A stretch of DNA of 64,000 bases from CAVZVZ01 sp963778895 (lineage in GTDB: Bacteria; Actinomycetota; Acidimicrobiia; Acidimicrobiales; Acidimicrobilacustridaceae). The stretch is taken from the NCBI GenBank assembly GCA_963778895.1, contig CAVZVZ010000005.1, positions 1,240,001-1,304,000 on the forward strand. The letters are read 5' to 3'. Below, piece by piece: positions 8,857 through 16,749 of the stretch (position 1 is its first letter; every line of letters begins with the position of its first letter). A model generated the notes under the pieces. That model was not told the origin of the DNA, searched no databases, and saw nothing but the letters and a program-made list of their open reading frames with translations. A program made the translations under genes and the position numbers.

Positions 8857-10197
8857 TCAGCTGGCGAAAGCCTGCTCGACGGCCTGCACCAGACGGTCCG
8901 CCGCCGCGTCGGCCTGCGAAGCGTCGAGTGCCTCGACCATCACCCGGACCAGCGGTTCGGTCCCGCTCGGCCGCACCAGCACTCGACCCCGGTCACCGAG
9001 CTCGGCTTCGACGGAGGCGACCGCCGGACCGATGGTGACGAGGCGGTCGGGGTCGACACGGCCGACAGCCACGTTGCGCAACACCTGCGGGACGGTCGTC
9101 ATGGCGGCACCGGCCAGCGCCGAGAACGGGCCGCCATGGCGCGCCAGCACGTCGAGCACTTGCAACCCCGTCAGGAGGCCGTCGCCGGTGGTGGCCAGCT
9201 CCGGGAAGATGACGTGACCCGATTGCTCACCGCCGAGCGAGAACCCACCCGACTCGAGCGCTTCGAGCACGTACCGATCACCGACCGAGGTCTCGACGAC
9301 GTTGATCTTCTCGGCGGTCATCGCCAGCCGGAAACCCAGGTTCGACATCACGGTCACCACAACCGTGTCATGACGAAGCTTCCCGCGATCGCGCAAGTCA
9401 CGAGCACAGATGGCGATGAGATGATCGCCGTCCACGAGCGCACCGGTCTCGTCGACCGCCAGCACCCGATCTGCATCACCGTCGAAGGCCAGCCCGATGT
9501 CGGCCCCACGGGCGACGACCTCGCGCGCCAAGTCCTCGGGGTGCGTCGATCCGCACGCACGGTTGATGTTGCGTCCGTCCGGGTCAGCGTGCACCACGAA
9601 CAGCTCCGAGCCCAACCGCTCCAACACGCGCGGGGCCACCGTCGACGCCGAACCGTTCGCACAGTCGATGACGACCCGAAGGCCCCGAAGGTCGCGATGC
9701 TCGACCGATGCCGCGACCGCGAGCTCGTAGCGTTCGACGTCGCCGACTCCGGGCGCAGGCGCGCGCACCGTGAGCTTCGGAACCGGCGCATCGATCAGCG
9801 AGTCGAGCGTTTCTTCCAGCTCGGCCTCGGTTTCGTCGGAGAGCTTGCGACCCCCGGCCGCAAAGAACTTGATGCCGTTGTCGTGGAACGGGTTGTGCGA
9901 CGCCGAGATCATCGCCGCCGCCACTCCACGAGCCGCGGCGATCCACGCCACGGCAGGAGTGGGTGCGACGCCGATCAGCTCGGCGGCAACACCTTCGGCC
10001 GCCAGGCCCGCGACCAATGCAGCCTCGATGCGGGGGCCGGACAGTCGAGGGTCACGGCCGATGACGAAACGATCGCCCGACGTCCGCAGCTCCGGAGCGA
10101 GAACTCGTGCGGCGGCGCGACCCAACGCGGTGACCAAGTCATCGCTTAGTTCGTCGGCATGGCCCCGCACACCATCGGTGCCGAACCGCAAGGTCAT
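8857..10197 (-). CDS. glmM: Phosphoglucosamine mutase
   Basis: 446 residues. FGTDGVRG at the N-terminus, the phosphoserine loop MISASHNPFHDNG with catalytic Ser100, the metal-binding DGDADR and the C-terminal RPSGTEPLVRVM loop all mark GlmM of the alpha-D-phosphohexomutase family. It interconverts glucosamine-6-phosphate and glucosamine-1-phosphate on the way to UDP-GlcNAc. The ATG at 10197 is ten bases after the rpsI stop and gives the canonical MTLRFGTDGVRG start. It follows rplM-rpsI and precedes the GlmS-like gene, a standard actinobacterial order that links ribosome and cell-wall supply genes. Confidence 0.96.
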   Translation of the reverse strand: MTLRFGTDGVRGHADELSDDLVTALGRAAARVLAPELRTSGDRFVIGRDPRLSGPRIEAALVAGLAAEGVAAELIGVAPTPAVAWIAAARGVAAAMISASHNPFHDNGIKFFAAGGRKLSDETEAELEETLDSLIDAPVPKLTVRAPAPGVGDVERYELAVAASVEHRDLRGLRVVIDCANGSASTVAPRVLERLGSELFVVHADPDGRNINRACGSTHPEDLAREVVARGADIGLAFDGDADRVLAVDETGALVDGDHLIAICARDLRDRGKLRHDTVVVTVMSNLGFRLAMTAEKINVVETSVGDRYVLEALESGGFSLGGEQSGHVIFPELATTGDGLLTGLQVLDVLARHGGPFSALAGAAMTTVPQVLRNVAVGRVDPDRLVTIGPAVASVEAELGDRGRVLVRPSGTEPLVRVMVEALDASQADAAADRLVQAVEQAFAS

Positions 10198-10207
10198 GGT
10201 GGCGCGA

Positions 10208-10603
10208 TCAGCGCTTCGAGTACTGCGGTGCCTTGCGGGCCTTCTTGAGGCCGTACTTCTTGCTTTCCTTCTCGCGTGCATCGCGACTCAGGAACCCGGC
10301 TCGCTTCAGCTCGGTGCGCAGCTCGCCGTCGAGGCTCACCAACGCACGAGCGATGCCGTGACGCAGCGCACCGGCCTGGCCGGACACACCGCCACCATCG
10401 ATGCTCGCGTCTACGTCGTAGACCTCGGCCGTGTTCGTGAGCCGGAGCGGCTCGGTCAGGATCATCCGGTGCGTCTCAGAAGGGAAGTACTCCTCGACGG
10501 CGCGGCGGTTGATCGTGATCTTGCCGGAGCCGGGACGAATACGGACACGAGCGACAGCGCGTTTGCGGCGACCGGTCGTCTGGATGAGTGGCTTCGTGGC
10601 CAT
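10208..10603 (-). CDS. rpsI: 30S ribosomal protein S9
   Basis: 131 residues, the normal size. The N-terminal GRRKRAVARVRI, the central GGGVSGQAGALRHGIARAL and the basic C-terminal tail ending in KAPQYSKR are diagnostic of S9; the tail reaches toward the P-site tRNA. Encoded 22 bases downstream of rplM and almost certainly cotranscribed with it, as in most bacteria, with glmM following after ten bases. The ATG at 10603 is the only sensible start. Nothing unusual was seen. Confidence 0.97.
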   Translation of the reverse strand: MATKPLIQTTGRRKRAVARVRIRPGSGKITINRRAVEEYFPSETHRMILTEPLRLTNTAEVYDVDASIDGGGVSGQAGALRHGIARALVSLDGELRTELKRAGFLSRDAREKESKKYGLKKARKAPQYSKR

Positions 10604-10625
10604 GGTGTTGCGTCAGCTCCTGTAT

Positions 10626-11075
10626 TCAGCTGCGAGCGCGCGCATGCTCGAGCGCGAGCGGCTGCGGCTGCTGAGCCGCATGAGGGTGGGTGGGGCCGGC
10701 ATACACCTTGAGCTTGCGGAGCATCTGGCGACCGAGACGGTTCTTCGGCAGCATGCCGCGCACGGCGCGGCGGACGCCTTCTTCAGGCTTGGTGCGCAAC
10801 AGATCGCCGTAGGACTGCGATCGGATGCCGCCCGGATAACCGGAATGGCTGTGGACGAACACCTTGTCGCCCTTGTTCGACGTGAGCACGATCTTGTCGG
10901 CGTTGATCACGACCACATGGTCACCGGTGTCGATGTGCGGGGTGAACGTCGGCTTGTGCTTGCCCCGCAGCAGGCGGGCCACCTCGGTCGCGACGCGACC
11001 GAGCACCAGCCCGTCGGCGTCGATGACGTACCAGCTGCGTTCGATCTCGCTGGCCTTGGGGGTGTAGGTGCGCAC
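10626..11075 (-). CDS. rplM: 50S ribosomal protein L13
   Basis: 149 residues from a GTG at 11075, preceded by an AAAAGG Shine-Dalgarno element. RSWYVIDADGLVLGRVATEVA and the KNRLGRQMLRKLKVYAG segment identify L13, an early assembly protein of the 50S subunit. The C-terminal tail is His/Gln/Ala-rich. A candidate promoter with an 18-bp spacer lies at 11135-11164, so rplM-rpsI can be transcribed independently of the alpha cluster. Upstream lies the encapsulin gene pair and its likely terminator, instead of the usual direct junction with truA. Confidence 0.96.
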   Translation of the reverse strand: MRTYTPKASEIERSWYVIDADGLVLGRVATEVARLLRGKHKPTFTPHIDTGDHVVVINADKIVLTSNKGDKVFVHSHSGYPGGIRSQSYGDLLRTKPEEGVRRAVRGMLPKNRLGRQMLRKLKVYAGPTHPHAAQQPQPLALEHARARS

Positions 11076-11134
11076 GCGCGGAACCTTTTCGAGAGTGGTG
11101 CGGATGGGGCCTCCGGGCCCCAGAGCGACTGACC

Positions 11135-11164
11135 ACGATACGGGCAACCCCCCGACCAGGGCAA
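11135..11164 (-). promoter_or_regulatory. Candidate sigma-A promoter for rplM-rpsI
   Basis: On the minus strand TTGCCC (11159-11164) and TATCGT (11135-11140) are separated by exactly 18 bp, the same spacing found at the rpoB, infA, rplC, rpsL and tRNA-Thr promoters in this window. The expected transcript start lies about 50 bases upstream of the GTG of rplM. Confidence 0.6.
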
Positions 11165-11207
11165 CCCGGCAGGCCCGAGACCTCACCCCTTCCGAAAATT
11201 GGAGCCT

Positions 11208-11230
11208 CTGAGGACAACATGTGTCCTCGG
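11208..11230 (-). terminator. Hairpin after the encapsulin gene
   Basis: A nine-base-pair stem (one G-U pair) with a five-base loop, built around GAGGACA and TGTCCTC, sits 22-44 bases past the encapsulin stop. On the minus strand it is followed by a short AATTTT tract. It would separate the nanocompartment genes from the rplM promoter. Confidence 0.55.
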
Positions 11231-11251
11231 AGACGCAAGTGTCGCCGGGGG

Positions 11252-12052
11252 TCAGGGGTAGGCGAGGTGGATCGCAGCCTCGGGGGAGCAGATGCGAAGA
11301 GCGAGGGTCTCCTCGATGTAGAGGCGCACGGCCTCGGCATCGTGGTCGAGGTAGCCGATCGACAGGTCCTCCCCACTGACCAGCTCGAAGTCGCCTCCTC
11401 GCTGGCTGAGTACCACGGCGCCGTTGACGGCCTGGGCTCGCACCACCGGCCCACCGAGGATCAGGCGCAGGTGCTCGAGCACCGGGTAGCCGCCCATCTC
11501 GGACTCCTCGATCACGCCGGTGTAGCAACGGGGCCCCAGCGCGATCGCGTAGGGGCCACCGACGCCGGCGTTCTGCAGGCGGGCCATGCCTTGGGCGACG
11601 AATCGGGGATAGTGGTCGTAGTCGTTGCTGATCTCGACGGGGTCATGGGGCGAGGCCTCGGTGAGACCCGGCGAACCGGCCCCACCGTGGAACACCATCT
11701 CGTCCTCGGCGAGCGCCGCGCTCTTGGCCGCCTCGACGACAGCGTCGAGATCGACGTCGCACGCGCCGCGGTCGATCGCCTCGAGGTCGCGCCGCGAGAG
11801 CTCGAACGCGGTGCGGAGCTCGGTCATCGGCTGGACGGTGCGGGTGCGGGCGACGACGGCGCCGTCCTGCATGGTGCCGGCGTCGTCGACCCGGCCGGTC
11901 GGCTCGCTCGAGTGCTCCCAACCTTTCGGATCACTGAACTCGATGAGCTTGCGCGCCGCGAGGAAGTGCTGAAGCGTTCGCTTGGCCTCGGCGTCGACCT
12001 CGGCCCACGCCGCTTCGGTCAGGGGTGCCTCTTCGCGCAACAGATGATTCAT
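11252..12052 (-). CDS. Family 1 encapsulin nanocompartment shell protein
   Basis: 266 residues, the normal size of a family-1 encapsulin (HK97-fold, linocin/CFP29-like). MNHLLREEAPLTEAAW is the conserved N-terminal helix that binds cargo peptides, followed by the GWEHSS region. The C-terminus contains ICSPEAAIHLAYP, close to the standard family ending. The ATG at 12052 is preferred because AGGGAG lies eight bases upstream; a TTG at 12058 is the alternative. The shell self-assembles into an icosahedral protein cage in the cytoplasm. The gene directly follows its cargo, an encapsulated ferritin-like protein with only two bases between stop and start, so the pair is a complete iron-storing compartment. 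Confidence 0.95.
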   Translation of the reverse strand: MNHLLREEAPLTEAAWAEVDAEAKRTLQHFLAARKLIEFSDPKGWEHSSEPTGRVDDAGTMQDGAVVARTRTVQPMTELRTAFELSRRDLEAIDRGACDVDLDAVVEAAKSAALAEDEMVFHGGAGSPGLTEASPHDPVEISNDYDHYPRFVAQGMARLQNAGVGGPYAIALGPRCYTGVIEESEMGGYPVLEHLRLILGGPVVRAQAVNGAVVLSQRGGDFELVSGEDLSIGYLDHDAEAVRLYIEETLALRICSPEAAIHLAYP

Positions 12053-12054
12053 CG

Positions 12055-12408
12055 TCAACTCCCTTGGGACCCGACGCCGAGGTCGCCAGAGCTGGAATCG
12101 CCACTGCGCTCGGCCTCGGCCTCGATCTCGGTGATGTCACCCTCGGTGAACAGGTACGTGCGCAGGTGCCGGTCGAGGACCGGATCGTGACGGCGCAGCC
12201 ACTCGAGGGTCATGGCCGCGTGCTCTTTCTCCTCGTCACGGTTGTGAGCCAACACTGCCGCCAGGCTCGGATCGTCGGTGGCCGCTACTCGCTGGTCATA
12301 CCAATCGACCGCCTCGAACTCCTCCATGATCGACCGAATGGCGCGATGACGATCGATCACACCAGCGTCGAGCTGTTCGATCGGCTCGTGGTAACCCTCG
12401 CTCGCCAT
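12055..12408 (-). CDS. Encapsulated ferritin-like protein (EncFtn) with cargo-loading peptide
   Basis: 117 residues. The single helical hairpin has the EncFtn ferroxidase residues: Glu30/Glu32 in IMEEFEAVDWYDQR and Glu62-His63 in DEEKEHAAM. After an acidic linker it ends in SGDLGVGSQGS, which matches the short hydrophobic-Gly-Ser peptide that docks cargo on the inner wall of encapsulins. EncFtn forms a decamer in which half-sites pair to oxidise Fe(II), which is then stored inside the shell. The ATG at 12408 has a GAGGGAG ribosome-binding site. The 71-base gap to truA contains a TAGGCT element that may serve as a -10, so separate expression is possible. Confidence 0.93.
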   Translation of the reverse strand: MASEGYHEPIEQLDAGVIDRHRAIRSIMEEFEAVDWYDQRVAATDDPSLAAVLAHNRDEEKEHAAMTLEWLRRHDPVLDRHLRTYLFTEGDITEIEAEAERSGDSSSGDLGVGSQGS

Positions 12409-12479
12409 TCACGTCTCCCTCGCTGCGTCGACGGTGGATCGGTCGTCGGTCGATCGGCCGGGAGCCTACCCATCCGGCG

Positions 12480-13298
12480 TCAGTAGCGGACCTCCCAGAG
12501 GCAGAGCCCCTGCGGCGGGGCGAGTTGTCCGGCGCGTTGGCGATCGCGGGCCCGCAGGATCCCGGCCATCTCGCCGGCACGTTTCTTGCCGGCCCCGATC
12601 TCGACCATGGTGCCCACGATGCTGCGCACCATCTGGTGACAGAACGACTGGGCCTCGATCTCGAATCGAAGGAGGCAGCCGCGATCATCCGGAGGACTCG
12701 ACCACCGCGCGTCGATCACGCGTCGACGCAGCGACGGTTCCTCGCCGTCGCGCTTCGGTCGGCGACAGAACGACGAGAAATCGTGCTCCCCGAAGAGCGG
12801 GTCACACGCGAGCTGCATCGAACGCAGGTCGAGATCGTGGCCGATCCACCATGCCGTTCGCGCGGTGAAGGGATCAGGCACGGGCTGGTTGAGCACCGTG
12901 TAGCGGTAGATCCTCGTTCGGGCCGAGAAACGGGCGTCGAAGTCCGACTCGGCCAGCGACGCGTCCCGCACGACGATCGCGTCGCCACACACCTTGTTGA
13001 GGGCCTGGCGCAACGCGTCCATCTCGATGACGCCAGCGGGCAGGTCGAAGCTGACGACCTGACCCCACGCGTGCACGCCTCGATCGGTACGCCCGGCGCC
13101 GGTCAGCTCCACCCGGGCGCCCACGATCATCTCGAGCGCTTGCTGGAGCGTGCCCGCCACGGTCGTGACGCCGCGGTTGGCGGCGTAACCGTGGAACGCC
13201 GACCCGTCGTAAGCCACGAGGAGCCGCACGCGATCGACGGCCTCCGCCGGGACGTCGGCCGTGGGCGCTGTTCGAACGGAGTCGTCGAACAGGGTCAT
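12480..13298 (-). CDS. truA: tRNA pseudouridine(38-40) synthase TruA
   Basis: 272 residues. VAYDGSAFHGYA, the catalytic TGAGRTDRGVHAWGQ motif (Asp72) and the SFCHQMVRSIVGTMVEIGAGK segment are signatures of TruA. It modifies uridines 38-40 in the anticodon arm of many tRNAs. The ATG at 13298 (MTLFDDSVRT) is chosen, 40 bases after the rplQ stop. The N-terminus carries about 20 extra residues before the first strand. Order rpoA-rplQ-truA is conserved, but the following rplM is displaced by the encapsulin pair. Confidence 0.95.
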   Translation of the reverse strand: MTLFDDSVRTAPTADVPAEAVDRVRLLVAYDGSAFHGYAANRGVTTVAGTLQQALEMIVGARVELTGAGRTDRGVHAWGQVVSFDLPAGVIEMDALRQALNKVCGDAIVVRDASLAESDFDARFSARTRIYRYTVLNQPVPDPFTARTAWWIGHDLDLRSMQLACDPLFGEHDFSSFCRRPKRDGEEPSLRRRVIDARWSSPPDDRGCLLRFEIEAQSFCHQMVRSIVGTMVEIGAGKKRAGEMAGILRARDRQRAGQLAPPQGLCLWEVRY

Positions 13299-13338
13299 GC
13301 CCTGGCCTCCTCGCCCGCTCGCAGCAGGCGGCATGGGA

Positions 13339-13692
13339 TCAGACGAATTCGATACGCGCCATGGGCGCGTTGTCACCCTGACGCGGTCCGAGCTTGAGGA
13401 TCCGTGTGTAGCCCCCTGGACGATCGTCGTACCGCGGCCCGATCTCGTCGAACAGCTTCGATGCCATCTCGCGGTCGCGAAGGAACGAGACCACCTGCCG
13501 ATGATTGTGCAGGCCGCCCTTCTTGGCCTTGGTGACGAGCTTCTCGGCGATCGGGCGCAGGGCCTTGGCCTTGGCCTCGGTGGTGACGATGCCCTCCGCC
13601 GCGATCAACGACGCGACGAGGTTGGCCATCATCGCTTTCTGATGAGCGGCGTCGCCCCCGAAACGGCGACCCTTCCTCGGCGTGGCTGGCAT
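13339..13692 (-). CDS. rplQ: 50S ribosomal protein L17
   Basis: 117 residues, the short bacterial form without a long C-terminal tail. MPATPRKGRRFGGDAAHQKAM and the VTTEAKAKALRPIAEKLV segment identify L17, which lines the exit side of the 50S subunit. Lies 46 bases downstream of rpoA in the alpha cluster and upstream of truA. The ATG at 13692 has an AGAAGGAG ribosome-binding site. Confidence 0.96.
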   Translation of the reverse strand: MPATPRKGRRFGGDAAHQKAMMANLVASLIAAEGIVTTEAKAKALRPIAEKLVTKAKKGGLHNHRQVVSFLRDREMASKLFDEIGPRYDDRPGGYTRILKLGPRQGDNAPMARIEFV

Positions 13693-13737
13693 GACCGTGC
13701 TCCTTCTCGATCTTCCGTGGCTCGATCGGTGCGGGGA

Positions 13738-14676
13738 TCAGTCGCGGGTCTTGAGCGACAGGCCGCGCTCGTCGAGCTTCTGGATGACCTCGTCGAGGGA
13801 CTTCTGGCCGAAGTTGGTGATGGCCAACAGATCGTCCTCGGTCTTCTCGAGCAGCTCGCCGATCGAATTGACCTGGGCTCGCTTGAGGCAGTTGCGGGGA
13901 CGCTCGGAAAGGTCGAGGTCCTCGATGGGCAGGTCGAGATCGGGTGAGCCCGCCGTGGCGATGCCGACCTCGCCGAGCTCGAGGCCCTGGGGCTCGTCGC
14001 TCATCTCGGCCACCAACGTCACGAGCGACTGCAGCGTGGCACCGGCCGACGCCAGCGACTCGCGCGGTGTGATCGATCCGTCGGTCTCGACGTCGAGGAT
14101 CAAACGGTCGTACTCGGTCGACTGCTCGACGCGGGTGGGCTCGACGCTGAACGTCACCCGCCGCACCGGCGAGAAGATCGAGTCGACGGGAATGATCCCG
14201 ATCGTCGCAGTCGTCTTGTTGCGATCGGCCGACACGTACCCGACACCCTTTTCGACGGTGATGTCGATGGCGAGACGGCCCTCGGCGTTGAGCGTCGCGA
14301 TCTGGAGCTCGGGATTGAGGATCTCCACGTCGGCGTTCGGCTGGATGTCGGCACCGGTCGCGTCGATCGGGCCGCGCACGTCGAGGCGCAGGGTGACCGG
14401 CTCCTCGGAGTAGACCCGCATCACGAGATCCTTCAGGTTCAAGATGATGTCGGTGACGTCTTCGGTCACGCCCTTGATCGTGTCGAACTCGTGGAGCGCG
14501 TCGTCGAACCGAACCTGGGTGACGGCGGCGCCGGGGATCGACGACAGAAGGGTGCGGCGAAGCGAGTTGCCGAGCGTGTGGCCGAAACCGGGCTCGAGCG
14601 GCCCGACGGCGAACAACTGACGGTCGCCGATCGGTTCGCTGAGAGCTTCGACCTTTGGACGCTGCATGACCAGCAT
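13738..14676 (-). CDS. rpoA: RNA polymerase alpha subunit
   Basis: 312 residues. The N-terminal dimerisation domain has PLEPGFGHTLGNSLRRTLLS and GVTEDVTDIILNLKDL. The C-terminal domain has RPRNCLKRAQVNSIGELL and LLAITNFGQKSLDEV, the DNA- and activator-contacting helices. Starts at ATG 14676; an in-frame ATG three codons later is possible. Sits between rpsD and rplQ in the standard alpha operon. No irregularity was seen, in contrast to rpoB and rpoC, which are frameshifted. Confidence 0.97.
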   Translation of the reverse strand: MLVMQRPKVEALSEPIGDRQLFAVGPLEPGFGHTLGNSLRRTLLSSIPGAAVTQVRFDDALHEFDTIKGVTEDVTDIILNLKDLVMRVYSEEPVTLRLDVRGPIDATGADIQPNADVEILNPELQIATLNAEGRLAIDITVEKGVGYVSADRNKTTATIGIIPVDSIFSPVRRVTFSVEPTRVEQSTEYDRLILDVETDGSITPRESLASAGATLQSLVTLVAEMSDEPQGLELGEVGIATAGSPDLDLPIEDLDLSERPRNCLKRAQVNSIGELLEKTEDDLLAITNFGQKSLDEVIQKLDERGLSLKTRD

Positions 14677-14724
14677 GGGATTCCTACCTCGAGAAGTCTC
14701 GGTCGTGGTGTTTCGTGAGGGCGT

Positions 14725-15342
14725 TTACTTGGAGTAGAGCTCGACGATGAGCTGTTCGCGCACCGGTACATCGATCTGCTCGCGAACCGGCAGATCGAGC
14801 ACGGTGACGGCGTAGCCGTCATCGCCACTTTCGAGCCACGCCGGCGGGCGGCGATCGAGCACTTCGCGGTTCCAGAGGATGACCACGAATTGCCGCGCCT
14901 TGTCGCGCACCGTGACGAGATCGCCTTTGCGAACCCGATAGCTCGGGATGGTGACTCGCTTGCCGTTCACCGACACGTGACCGTGGCCGACGAACTGTCG
15001 GGCCTGTGGGCGAGTCGCGGCCCACCCGGCGCGGTAGACGACGTTGTCGAGGCGGAGCTCGAGGAAGCGAAGCATGTTCTCGCCGGTGACGCCGTCCTTG
15101 CGGGACGCCTCGGCATAGAGATTGCGGAACTGCTTCTCCGAGAGGCCGTACATGAAGCGGGCCTTCTGCTTCTCCTGCAGCTGCAGGAGGTACTCGGAGA
15201 CGTTGCCGCGCCGACGGGTGCGGCCGTGTTCGCCGGGCGGGTACGGCCGCTTGTCGAGCGCCACGGTCTCGCCGCGGGTACCCCAGATGTTCGTGCCCAG
15301 GCGGCGCGAGACGCGCGCGCGGGGACCGGTGTAGCGCGCCAT
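14725..15342 (-). CDS. rpsD: 30S ribosomal protein S4
   Basis: 205 residues. MARYTGPRARVSRRLG at the start, the KPYPPGEHGRTRRRG loop and the S4 RNA-binding domain GHGHVSVNGKRVTIPSYRV identify S4, a primary 16S rRNA binder that nucleates 30S assembly. It has no zinc-binding Cys cluster near the N-terminus, so it is the C-minus form. One base separates the rpsK stop from the ATG at 15342, so translation is coupled. In other bacteria S4 autoregulates this cluster; no leader for that was evident here. Confidence 0.97.
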   Translation of the reverse strand: MARYTGPRARVSRRLGTNIWGTRGETVALDKRPYPPGEHGRTRRRGNVSEYLLQLQEKQKARFMYGLSEKQFRNLYAEASRKDGVTGENMLRFLELRLDNVVYRAGWAATRPQARQFVGHGHVSVNGKRVTIPSYRVRKGDLVTVRDKARQFVVILWNREVLDRRPPAWLESGDDGYAVTVLDLPVREQIDVPVREQLIVELYSK

Positions 15343-15343
15343 G

Positions 15344-15742
15344 TCAGACCCTCCGTCGCTTCGGCGGGCGGCATCCGTTGTGCGGGACGGGCGTGACGTC
15401 CTTGATGCCGGTCACCTCGATGCCGGCGTTCTGGAGCGAACGGATCGCGGTCTCGCGACCCGAACCCGGACCCTTCACCAGCACGTCGACCTTGCGGACA
15501 CCGTGCTCCATGGCCTTGCGGGCGCAGGACTCGGCGGCCGTCTGGGCCGCGTACGGCGTGCTCTTGCGCGAGCCCTTGAAGCCCACGTTGCCGGCCGACG
15601 CCCAGGCCAGGACGTTGCCGTCCTGGTCGGTGATCGTCACATGGGTGTTGTTGAACGAGCTCTTGATGTGCGCCACCCCATAGGTGACGTTCTTGCGTTC
15701 TTTGCGACGGGGACGACGCCCACCGCTGCTCGGCTTTGCCAT
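15344..15742 (-). CDS. rpsK: 30S ribosomal protein S11
   Basis: 132 residues. AHIKSSFNNTHVTITDQDGNV, AQTAAESCARKAMEHGVRKV and the C-terminal PHNGCRPPKRRRV are diagnostic of S11, which binds 16S rRNA near the mRNA exit channel. ATG at 15742, 17 bases after rpsM. Normal length and no anomaly. Confidence 0.97.
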   Translation of the reverse strand: MAKPSSGGRRPRRKERKNVTYGVAHIKSSFNNTHVTITDQDGNVLAWASAGNVGFKGSRKSTPYAAQTAAESCARKAMEHGVRKVDVLVKGPGSGRETAIRSLQNAGIEVTGIKDVTPVPHNGCRPPKRRRV

Positions 15743-15759
15743 TTGGTGTGCTCCCCTAC

Positions 15760-16137
15760 CTACTTGGTGACTTTTTTCTTCCCGGCGACGGTCTTACGCG
15801 GACCCTTGCGCGTACGCGCGTTGGTCTGGGTCCGCTGGCCGTGCACGGGAAGACCGCGACGATGACGAAGACCTTGGTAACAACCGATCTCCATCTTGCG
15901 TTTGATGTCCTGATCGACATCACGTCGCAGGTCACCCTCGACCTTGTAGGTCTGGTCGATGAAGTTACGGATACGGGCTACCTCTTCATCGGTGAGGTCA
16001 CGAACGCGCGTGTCGGCGCTGATACCCGTGGCTTCGCAGATGGCCTGCGCACGGGTACGGCCGATGCCGTACAGATAGGTGAGCGAGATCTCGAGTCGCT
16101 TCTCGCGTGGGATGTCTACGCCTGCAATACGTGCCAT
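15760..16137 (-). CDS. rpsM: 30S ribosomal protein S13
   Basis: 125 residues. MARIAGVDIPREKRLEISLTYLYGIG and the C-terminal GLRHRRGLPVHGQRTQTNARTRK region identify S13, which sits at the head of the 30S subunit and contacts the 50S and P-site tRNA. The Lys-rich tail ends in KKVTK. ATG at 16137, three bases after the rpmJ stop. Confidence 0.97.
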   Translation of the reverse strand: MARIAGVDIPREKRLEISLTYLYGIGRTRAQAICEATGISADTRVRDLTDEEVARIRNFIDQTYKVEGDLRRDVDQDIKRKMEIGCYQGLRHRRGLPVHGQRTQTNARTRKGPRKTVAGKKKVTK

Positions 16138-16140
16138 GGA

Positions 16141-16254
16141 TCAGCCTTGCCGTTGCTTGTGTCGCGGGTTGTCACAGATGACCTGCACGCGACCGTGGCG
16201 GCGGATGATCTTGCACTTCTCGCAGATCCGCTTGACGCTTGGTCGTACTTTCAT
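16141..16254 (-). CDS. rpmJ: 50S ribosomal protein L36
   Basis: 37 residues, the full family length. MKVRPSVKRICEKCKIIRRHG carries the first zinc pair Cys-x2-Cys, and VQVICDNPRHKQRQG holds the remaining Cys and His, so this is the zinc-binding C-plus form. The ATG at 16254 gives the universal MKVRPSVK start and has a GCGAGGAAATGA context. Lies between infA and rpsM as in most bacteria. Confidence 0.96.
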   Translation of the reverse strand: MKVRPSVKRICEKCKIIRRHGRVQVICDNPRHKQRQG

Positions 16255-16351
16255 TTCCTCGCCTGTCGATTCTGATCGGTCAGGTACACCAGGGCGGACT
16301 GCTCCCTGGTCGGCTCGGCCCAGACTCCATCGAGCCACGGGGCCAGAGCAC

Positions 16352-16576
16352 TCACTTGTAGCGATAGGTGATCCGTCCGCGACTGAGGTCGTACGGCGTC
16401 AGCTCCACTTGGACGCGGTCACCGGGAAGGATCCGGATGTAATGCATGCGCATCTTTCCGGAGATGTGGGCCAACACGGTGTGGCCGTTGTCGAGCTCGA
16501 CGCGGAACATGGCGTTCGGCAGTGGCTCGACGACCTTCCCTTCCAGGACGATCGCGTCTTCTTTGTGCTTCGGCAG
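16352..16576 (-). CDS. infA: Translation initiation factor IF-1, probable CTG start
   Basis: 74 residues: EDAIVLEGKVVEPLPNAMF, then HISGKMRMHYIRILPGDRV and the ending PYDLSRGRITYRYK. This is a complete OB-fold IF-1. No ATG, GTG or TTG lies in frame near the expected start. A CTG at 16576-16574 gives MPKHKEDAIVLEG, and a perfect AGGAGG (16584-16589) lies seven bases upstream, ideal spacing for that CTG; ATC six bases earlier is the only other candidate. IF-1 blocks the A site during 30S initiation. The gene heads the infA-rpmJ-rpsM-rpsK-rpsD-rpoA-rplQ cluster. Automatic gene finders would miss it because of the start codon. Confidence 0.93.
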   Translation of the reverse strand: MPKHKEDAIVLEGKVVEPLPNAMFRVELDNGHTVLAHISGKMRMHYIRILPGDRVQVELTPYDLSRGRITYRYK

Positions 16577-16641
16577 TGTGATTCCTCCTGCGGACGACTG
16601 GACAGCCCATGGCGCGAAAAGGCGCGAAAGGGCCGGAGGGC

Positions 16642-16671
16642 AGGCTAGCGGCCCAGGCCACTCGACTCCAA
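16642..16671 (-). promoter_or_regulatory. Candidate sigma-A promoter for the infA/alpha cluster
   Basis: TTGGAG (16666-16671) and TAGCCT (16642-16647) on the minus strand are 18 bp apart, inside the 173-base gap between map and infA. It would start transcripts about 60 bases upstream of infA. The TAGCCT -10 is identical to that before rpoB. Confidence 0.6.
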
Positions 16672-16749
16672 CTCCGCCCCGTCAAATGTCCTGGTCCGGC
16701 CGCCGACGCGATCGACCGGTTGGAACCGCAGAAAGCCGAAAGGTGCTGG

